Assembly: GCA_964615975.1 (NCBI GenBank)
Contig: CAZTTH010000105.1
Location: 1 to 5,944 of the forward strand
DNA: 5,944 bases
Direction: 5' to 3'
Source: CAZTTH01 sp964615975
Lineage (GTDB): Bacteria > Verrucomicrobiota > Lentisphaeria > JABSQK01 > JAJFLO01
This document shows positions 1 through 5,900 of this stretch, piece by piece. Within the stretch, counting starts at the first letter, position 1. Each line of letters begins with the position of its first letter. Under the pieces are notes generated by a model. The model was not told where the DNA came from. It did not search any database and was given only the letters and a program-made list of their open reading frames with translations. Position numbers and translations under genes: made by a program.

Positions 1-165
1 ATTGCCGAAACCAAAGGCTCGATGTCGACCATGGATTTGAGAAAAATCGAGGAGTGCCGGATCGACTGTGCGCGGAAATTTTTCACCAGGATCACCTCCG
101 ACCAGGTTAAATACGAGGTGGTGGACAGTTATGAAAAGCTGATGGAACTGGTCAATGGTAATTGA
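1..165 (+). CDS. Type III restriction enzyme, Res subunit (C-terminal end, partial)
   Basis: This is the last 54 codons of a gene entering from the left, read in frame 1 and ending at TGA 163-165. The peptide begins IAETKGS and continues with LRKIEECRIDCARKFF. In type III Res subunits (EcoP1I/EcoP15I family) the C-terminal PD-(D/E)xK nuclease domain carries an E-x-K motif in just such a hydrophobic-ETKG context, followed by an LR..E..KI.CA..hF helix; here E3 and K5 would be the catalytic pair. The upstream catalytic Asp and the ATP-dependent helicase domain would lie outside the window. In this family Res works with the Mod methyltransferase to cut DNA between head-to-head unmethylated sites; a mod gene would be expected further upstream. 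The assignment rests on a short tail and is from memory of the family. The next gene is convergent, 99 bp away, so this is the end of the operon. Confidence 0.75.
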   Translation: MAETKGSMSTMDLRKIEECRIDCARKFFTRITSDQVKYEVVDSYEKLMELVNGN

Positions 166-171
166 CGAATA

Positions 172-202
172 ATCCGCGTAAATCAGGGTAATCCGTGGTT
201 AA
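172..202. repeat. Degenerate 10-nt periodic triple repeat between convergent genes
   Basis: Three related words follow each other: ATCCGCGTAA (172-181), ATCAGGGTA (182-190) and ATCCGTGGTTAA (191-202). A fourth partial word, AATCCGCGG, lies at 234-242. The pattern resembles the short dispersed ATCxGxGTAA-type sequences found between genes in many environmental bacterial genomes. It lies just after the stop codon of the restriction gene. No GC stem followed by a T run is visible here on either strand, so I do not call a terminator. Its function is unknown. Confidence 0.45.
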
Positions 203-264
203 CAATCTTTGGTTGCGATCTGCAAGGCGATGAAATCCGCGGAAAAAGCAACAGTGAAAGAGCG

Positions 265-1032
265 CTACTTATCAAACATGACGACCACCATGATGTCGTA
301 GAGCGCGTGCGACCAGGCCGCAATCCCGAATCCCCGCAAAAGATATAACGCGTTCAGCGCCAGCCCGAACAAAAAGCGGAATATGAATGTCCGCCAGGCA
401 AACACATCTCCCAGGGGGCCAAGATAATGCACGGCGCTGAATAACAATGCCGCTCCGATCGCGGCGCCGATATAACAGGTTCTTTCCTTGGCGGAAAATA
501 AGACATGAATGATGACAAACAGGCTGCTCACCAGGACAACACGAAATAAGAGTTCCTCATAAATCCCGGCCCCCAGCGACAAGGCGATTTTCAACCAGAA
601 TTCATTGGCATAATCGGTCATAAGCAGCGGCGTCGCGGCGATCATGCCGGTCATGGGAAGTGAAAACAATTTGGCAACCAGATTGGAGATCAGGATTGCC
701 ACGATGATGCTGTAAGCAAAACTCTCGATAATCATGCCGGTAAAATAGCTGATCCGGATGGGGATGGATTGGCGGCGTTCGCTAATGCAAATAATCGCCC
801 CGACAATCAGGGTCATGATGCCAAGGGAAAGTTGTTCGACGCCGCCGATTTGTGAGAGTAATTCCTTGATCCAGATGTCGGCGCCGACGCGCACCTGATA
901 TGAGGCGTTGACATTGACCAGATTGATCAGAATTTCATAACCGAATAACATCGGCAGAACCGCCAGAAAGCTGTAGGTTCCAGTGCGGGTCACCCGGGTA
1001 TATTGTTGTAAAGAAATGGCTGAGTTACTCAT
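265..1032 (-). CDS. CPBP family intramembrane metalloprotease
   Basis: A complete 255-residue, very hydrophobic protein with about seven or eight likely membrane segments (roughly residues 20-40, 66-84, 96-120, 146-156, 165-179, 186-201, 215-232, 237-252). The CPBP (CAAX protease and bacteriocin-processing, formerly Abi) motifs are all present in order: EExxxR at E159-E160-R164, FxxxH at F198-H202, and HxxxD at H242-D246. In characterised relatives such as Rce1 the Glu and His residues form the active site inside the membrane. Bacterial members process prenylated proteins or peptides, give bacteriocin self-immunity, or have unknown substrates; nothing here identifies the substrate. The start is the ATG at 1030-1032; no good Shine-Dalgarno sequence precedes it, and the next Met (28) would cut into the first membrane segment. 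It is transcribed divergently from murF and converges on the restriction gene. No bacteriocin precursor gene is seen beside it. Confidence 0.9.
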   Translation of the reverse strand: MSNSAISLQQYTRVTRTGTYSFLAVLPMLFGYEILINLVNVNASYQVRVGADIWIKELLSQIGGVEQLSLGIMTLIVGAIICISERRQSIPIRISYFTGMIIESFAYSIIVAILISNLVAKLFSLPMTGMIAATPLLMTDYANEFWLKIALSLGAGIYEELLFRVVLVSSLFVIIHVLFSAKERTCYIGAAIGAALLFSAVHYLGPLGDVFAWRTFIFRFLFGLALNALYLLRGFGIAAWSHALYDIMVVVMFDK

Positions 1033-1205
1033 CGCAATATAAATTGTCGCAGATTGGAATTGCGGGATTTTAAAGTGCGTTAATCATCACGAGATTTTAG
1101 GTATCGAATATTAATAATGGTATTGCCATCTTATGCACGATGAATTTGCAAAAATTACTCCCATGAATTCGTTAACGCCGCGGCCATCCTGTTTTGGAGA
1201 TCTCC
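1033..1205. promoter_or_regulatory. Divergent intergenic region between the CPBP gene and murF
   Basis: This AT-rich 173-bp stretch must hold the promoters of both the leftward protease gene and the rightward murF, unless murF is read from elsewhere. An AT-rich tract (GAATATTAATAATGG, 1106-1120) is the most promoter-like part, and TAAAAT words on the minus strand occur at 1094-1099 and 1067-1072. None of these has a good -35 partner at 16-18 bp, so no individual promoter is called. No RNA gene or conserved leader is recognised. Confidence 0.4.
1196..1200 (+). promoter_or_regulatory. Ribosome binding site deciding the murF start
   Basis: GGAGA ends 5 nt before the ATG at 1206, which is good spacing. 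A TTG at 1194 in the same frame would extend the protein by four residues (MEIS), but it overlaps this site and has no Shine-Dalgarno of its own, so ATG 1206 is preferred. The site lies inside a perfect 12-bp palindrome, TGGAGATCTCCA (1195-1206). Confidence 0.75.
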
Positions 1206-2636
1206 ATGACTGCCTCCACCGTTAAGCCGCAATTTACCTGGAATGAGCTGGCGGCGGCCACTTCGGGCAGCTGGTGGCCAGAGACCAAGCCGGATCTGAC
1301 CAGCTCCGCGGGAGTTGACGGCATCAGCACTGATACCCGATCCATGCCGCCGGGACATATGTTTCTCGCCTTGAAGGGGGTGAACTTTGACGGCCACGGC
1401 TTTATCAAAGATGCGATCGCGAGTCATGCCGCCGGGTTAGTGATCAACCATCTGCCCGAAGCCGTTGCCGGCCTGATTGGCGAACACCGGATCCCGGTAT
1501 TGATTGTCAGTGATACGCTGCGGGCCTATCAACAGTTGGCCGCCTGCCATCGCCGGCGCTTCTCAACCCTTCCGCTGGTGGCGGTGACCGGCAGCAGCGG
1601 CAAGACCTCCACCAAGGAAATCATCGGCGCCATCCTTCGCGAGCATTTCGCGGGAGCAGTGCTGATCACGGAAAATAATACCAACAATCAAATTGGCGTG
1701 CCCCATAATTTGCTCCGCCTGCGCCACGACCATCAAGCGGCAATCCTTGAACTGGGAACCAACGCGCCCGGGGAAATCAAAATCCTGACCGACATCACCC
1801 AGCCTGCCATCGCGGTGTTGACCAATGTCGGCCCGGTACACCTGCAGGGATTGGGAAGCCGGGAAGGGGTTGTAAGTGAAAAGTCGGCAATTTTTTCCAC
1901 CTTGTCCGAAACTGGCGGCTGTGCCGTTGTTCCCTTCTACTTATCCCGGCATCCGCGCATTATCGCCGCGCTCAAGGATGTCCGCTGCATTACCTTTGGC
2001 AGTGAAGCGGATGCGGATGTGCAAATCACCTATGGCGCGGGTTCTTTTGCGGGATCAACATTCCGTCTGCGCCTGAAAGGTCATGCTGACGACAAACAAC
2101 CGGTCATTCAATGGCCGTTGACCGGGGCCCACATGGCGGTGAATGCCGGCGCCGGGATTGCGGTGGCGCAGGCGCTGGGGATTGCGCTGCCCACCGTCAC
2201 GCGCGCCTTATCCTCCTGCTCGTTACCCAAAATGCGGATGCAAATCAAGAATGTCGCGGGCAGCACCTGGATTAACGACGCCTACAACGCCAACCCTGAC
2301 AGCATGAAAGCATTTATCGACTGGCTGGCTGCGACCGCGGATTGCCACTCTCATGGGCGTCAACTCTACCTGATATTGGGTGATATGCTGGAACTGGGTG
2401 ATGAAGAAAACAGCTATCATGCCAGCATTCTCAATGCCGCCCGCGCTGCATTGCCCGGCGCCATGTTATTGCCGGTAGGCGAACGCATGCTGCGTGCGGG
2501 CATGAAAATTGGAATCGGCGGCTTTCGAAATATCACCGAACTGAAATCGCTGCTCACCGATATGATAAAACCCAATGATGTGGTTGCGCTCAAAGGCTCG
2601 CGGGGCATGGCGCTTGAAACGCTCATGCCAATCTAA
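1206..2636 (+). CDS. murF: UDP-N-acetylmuramoyl-tripeptide--D-alanyl-D-alanine ligase
   Basis: MurF adds D-Ala-D-Ala to the UDP-MurNAc-tripeptide in the cytoplasm, using ATP; it is the last step before the precursor moves to its lipid carrier. The product is 476 residues from ATG 1206, a normal length or slightly above. An N-terminal substrate-binding domain (about 1-120, with STDTR at 41-45) is followed by the ATPase domain with P-loop TGSSGKTS (128-135), NNTNNQIGVP (157-166), LELGTNAPGEI (181-191), TNVGPVHL (206-213) and the SEKS segment holding K226, the probable carbamylated lysine. The C-terminal domain has NDAYNANPDSM (357-367), LGDMLELG (391-398) and KGSRGMALE (463-471), and it stops a few residues sooner than I recall for E. 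coli MurF. All expected motifs are intact, so the enzyme should be active. MurE, MraY and other dcw genes do not flank it, which is unusual; it may be a relocated single gene or a second copy. Confidence 0.95.
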   Translation: MTASTVKPQFTWNELAAATSGSWWPETKPDLTSSAGVDGISTDTRSMPPGHMFLALKGVNFDGHGFIKDAIASHAAGLVINHLPEAVAGLIGEHRIPVLIVSDTLRAYQQLAACHRRRFSTLPLVAVTGSSGKTSTKEIIGAILREHFAGAVLITENNTNNQIGVPHNLLRLRHDHQAAILELGTNAPGEIKILTDITQPAIAVLTNVGPVHLQGLGSREGVVSEKSAIFSTLSETGGCAVVPFYLSRHPRIIAALKDVRCITFGSEADADVQITYGAGSFAGSTFRLRLKGHADDKQPVIQWPLTGAHMAVNAGAGIAVAQALGIALPTVTRALSSCSLPKMRMQIKNVAGSTWINDAYNANPDSMKAFIDWLAATADCHSHGRQLYLILGDMLELGDEENSYHASILNAARAALPGAMLLPVGERMLRAGMKIGIGGFRNITELKSLLTDMIKPNDVVALKGSRGMALETLMPI

Positions 2637-2664
2637 GATTAACGCGTGCTTATACTTATCATCG

Positions 2665-2712
2665 TCATCAATGGAACTAAAGCGGCATCATCAATGGAAC
2701 TAAAGCGGCATC
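2665..2712. repeat. 23-bp tandem duplication, about 2.1 copies
   Basis: The unit, with core AATGGAACTAAAGCGG, occurs at 2665-2687 and again without mismatch at 2688-2710, with the match running two bases further. The period of 23 is not a multiple of three, which fits a non-coding segment. It begins about 30 bp after the murF stop codon. A short stem GCGGC-ATC-GCCGC (2705-2717) forms at the right end of copy 2 only. The duplication looks recent because it is exact. Confidence 0.85.
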
Positions 2713-2856
2713 GCCGCAACCGAATAAACAAAAAAACTTATTCCTCTTGCCAAGTGAAAGTAATTAAATATGTTAATGGCTTCAAACCAAGGGAAATATT
2801 CGTTTTTCGCTTTTATCTGATTGCCTAGCGGTTTGTTGGCAGTGTGGCAGTAGAAT

Positions 2857-2884
2857 TTGGGTTAGTTATTTGGTTAATTATAAT
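2857..2884 (+). promoter_or_regulatory. Candidate sigma70 promoter for the giant LEPR-XLL gene
   Basis: A perfect -10 hexamer TATAAT lies at 2879-2884, with a weak -35, TTGGGT, at 2857-2862 and a 16-bp spacer. Transcription would start near 2891 and give a leader of about 50 nt carrying the inverted repeat 2905-2924. The -35 is poor, so an activator may be needed; this is inference from the sequence alone. Confidence 0.45.
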
Positions 2885-2901
2885 CATGTAATGAGGAAAA
2901 A

Positions 2902-2929
2902 TTGACCCCATTGTGATATGGGGTATGTT
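2902..2929 (+). promoter_or_regulatory. Alternative sigma70-like promoter overlapping the inverted repeat
   Basis: TTGACC at 2902-2907 matches the -35 consensus at five of six positions, and TATGTT at 2924-2929 matches the -10 at four of six, with a 16-bp spacer. The spacer is almost entirely filled by the inverted repeat 2905-2924, which would then act as an operator. Transcription would start only a few bases before ATG 2943, giving a nearly leaderless message. It is an alternative to the TATAAT promoter upstream. Confidence 0.3.
2905..2924. repeat. Perfect 7-bp inverted repeat upstream of the giant gene
   Basis: ACCCCAT (2905-2911) is the exact reverse complement of ATGGGGT (2918-2924), with a 6-nt centre TGTGAT. 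It could be a dimer-binding operator in DNA or a hairpin in the mRNA leader. As a hairpin it would pair the only G-rich stretch (GGGG, 2920-2923) close to the possible start codons at 2925 and 2943. No T run follows, so it is not a terminator. Confidence 0.6.
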
Positions 2930-2942
2930 TTACATTCAGCCA

Positions 2943-5900
2943 ATGCTCAAAAATCTCTTCCAGATCGAAGAACTCGAGCCGAGGATACTGTTGTCCGCGG
3001 ATCCGGTAGTTGTTGATGTTCCCAATGATGCATTCAAGAATGACATTGGTGTCAGTCAAGTCTTGATTACCAATGATGCGCCTTTTGATGTCAAGTCTGC
3101 CCATCTTGATTATGATCCTGAAGACAATCTCGATGACCTTTTTTCCTCCCTGAGTTCGGTTGTCCATGACCAGTCGATCAATGAATCTTCTCCAGACTCA
3201 AAAGACCCTATCATCAAACTCAACCAGAAAATCCTGACCATCGAGAGTGACAGCCATTCCGCATTAAACCTGAAATTAGTCACTCAGTGGGAAAATGATA
3301 CCGAGTTCATATCCATTTTCGATGCTGCCGGGAAAATGCATTTTTCTAAATCGCTCGACTCGATCACGGCAATCAGGGTGTATGGTTCTGATGAATCTGG
3401 TGATGTCCTGACCTTGGACTTGGTTTCTGGCATCCAACTCAATATCTACTATGATGGCGGGGGCGGCAACGATTATCTGATTGGCCCGCACTTCGATGTG
3501 ACGTGGGACATCACCAATGTTAATAGCGGTGTTGTCTCCGTTACCGATTTATCTCGAAATGAATTTCTGCGTTTCGCAAATATCGAAAATCTCACCGGCG
3601 CTGCCGACCAAGAGGATAACTTTGTTTTTTATGAATCGGGTAGTTTATCTGGTGTTGTTGATGGCGGAGCAGGTGGTTTCGACACTCTGGTGCTTGACGG
3701 CGGCGTTTTTGAGAGGGTGGTATTTACTGCGTTCAGTCCGAGCGCGGGGACGATCATGCGCGGCAGCGATACCATCACTTATGCCGGTCTTGAGCCGATC
3801 ATTGACAACAGTAGTTCAACCGATCGCATAATTAGTTTAAGCAACAACAACGACTCCGATGCAGTCCTGTCATCAGCGGGCGGCGGTAACCTGACTTTAG
3901 CGGGCTCAACATTTGAGAGTATCACCTTTGTCATCCCGTCCAATTCACTGACAATCAAAGGTCTGGACGGATATGACAATGTGACGGTGAACTCGATTAA
4001 TCTCGGGACTACCAATCTCATCATTGAAGCGGAAACGATCCAGGTGCCTGCGGGGCAGACGATCAGCTCAATGGGTAATGTGACCTTAACGGCAATCGAT
4101 CAGGATATTACTGCCATTACCGATGCCAGCCAGGTGGCTGCCAGAATCGCCACGGTCATTATTGATGGGAATATCACCACCACGGGTAACATCACCATTT
4201 CTGCGGATGTTATCCGTGATATCGATATCAGCATCTCTTCCATCATTTCATCCGTTGATCTTGATTCCACCGCGAATGCCAGTGTGAATATTAACTCGAC
4301 TGCCACTCTGTCAGGAGCGGGTTTGCAGATATCCGCATTGATAGAGGGAACAATAGATTCTGAAAATACTCTGGGATTAGCAGCCGGTTCATTTACTGAC
4401 ACGGTCACGGTGGCCATGGATGGACCTACCATCAATGCCCATACGCTATCCCTGAGCGCTCAACGGTCAATCGCGTATTCCACGACTGGTAGAGGCGCTT
4501 TGAATGAGATAGCCGGAAATATCACTGCGTCCATCCTGAACAGCACGGTCACTGCCGGTTCAGGTGGTATGTCGGTTTCCGCGGTTGACAGCACTTCAAT
4601 AACTGCACTTTCTCCAGATTTGGAAATCACGGCTTTTATCGTGGAAAACTGGCCCGCGGATCTGGGAATTGCCGCCGCCAGAAATTACCTCTCCGGTGAT
4701 ATTCAAGCCGACATAAGTGATTCGACAGTCACCGTGAATGGGGGCAATCTTCGGGTAGAGGCGGAAAAAAATCTACAGGTCAGTTCCAGAGCCGAAACCA
4801 ATTCGATCGCTGAATCATTGCCGGTGGTCGATACCGATGCGTTTACTTTGGATGGCACCTATGCGGCAAACATCATTCGTGGCAATGTTTCTGCCTTTAT
4901 CAGCAACAGCGCGACGACTACCACCGGTTCCGGCAACATTGTTGTCGAAGCCAATGACAGGTCGGGAATCGATGCTCACAGCGGCATCGCCGCCAGTACC
5001 AGTCTGAATGATTTCAGTTTGACTGGTGATCTTACTTCGACTGCCATATCAATTGCCTTTAACGCTATCGGTTGGAACCCGGGAAATATTGCCTTTATGG
5101 TCCTGGACGCTTTGCTCGGCACTGCTTTGGGCACGGAAGAACCAGCGCTTGTCTCGGCTTATATCGTAAATTCTTCGCTTACTGTCGCCGGTGATCTGTC
5201 TGTGAGTGCGCGCTCAGCAGCAAAAATAAATTCGACCGTCAGTAATACCGTCGATTCGACCGCCTCTGCTTTTTATGGCGCTTCCAGTATGGCCGCCAGC
5301 GGCATCCTGGTCAGCAACATGGTATCGAGCGCTGCCACGGCGTATATCGACTTTACTTCAACCTCCGGATCGATTCAGGTCGGCGGCGCCTTGACGATCG
5401 CGGCCGAAGATAATTCCGGCATCTATTCTAACAGCAAGATCGTCTCATCATCCATCGTCACCAGTGATGGCGGCGCGGCGGTGTTAAATGATTCACTGGG
5501 ATACTTGTTATTTGCGGACTTCACCACTGCGGATGGCAATCAATCAATGACATTCGGCGAGCGGGTGAGATTGGCTGGCGATTATGGAGAAGCGACCTAT
5601 ACCGTGGGTGATCCGTTGTCGGAGCAAGTGGTTGATTTAACCGCCGGCGACCTGGTGGATGACGGTGATGGAACAGTTTACCTGTATGTCGGGGCGAACC
5701 GTGCGAATTATGATCTGACGACCGAAGATTTTTCCGGAAATGATTGGATCACTGTGGGTGGCAAAAGCGGCAGCGTGTACGAATATCTGGGCAGCACGGC
5801 GACGGTGAACTTGGGCGCCACGGATTATACCGATTTGGATTATTGGAAAGAAGTCAAGGAAACCCAGTTATTTCCGGAAGGGCTGAATGTGTCGGATTCA

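Larger units (their letters stand above)
2637..2942. other. Intergenic region between murF and the giant LEPR-XLL gene
   Basis: This 306-bp, AT-rich gap contains a 23-bp tandem duplication (2665-2712), a small GC hairpin (2705-2717), a direct repeat TGGCAGTG/TGGCAGTA (2837-2852), a TATAAT box (2879-2884) and an inverted repeat (2905-2924). A 60-codon frame starting with GTG at 2646 crosses the tandem repeat; it has no ribosome site and no recognisable product, so it is not annotated. No T-rich terminator following murF is visible. Confidence 0.6.

Noticed and set aside
1163..1225. 20-codon upstream frame overlapping the murF start (possible leader peptide)
   Set aside because: No ribosome site, no run of a regulatory amino acid and no attenuator stem-loop is visible.
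2705..2717. GCGGC-ATC-GCCGC hairpin as a murF terminator
   Set aside because: The stem is only 5 bp and is followed by an A-rich, not T-rich, stretch on the plus strand; no minus-strand gene needs it.
2646..2828. 60-codon frame in the gap after murF
   Set aside because: GTG start without a ribosome site, crosses a non-triplet tandem repeat, and the product resembles nothing recognisable.
2836..2851. Possible sigma54 promoter (TTGGCAGTGTGGCAGT)
   Set aside because: The GG and GC elements are not at the required 10-nt spacing; the resemblance comes from a TGGCAGT direct repeat.
2874..3167. 97-codon minus-strand frame
   Set aside because: It lies antisense to the LEPR-XLL start, whose plus-strand frame has a clear family motif; treated as a shadow.
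3517..3831. 104-codon plus-strand frame inside the giant gene
   Set aside because: It is in another frame from the 1000-codon frame and has no domain features.
4218..4229. GATATCGATATC palindrome
   Set aside because: It lies inside the coding frame and simply encodes R/D-I-D-I; no sign of a separate function.
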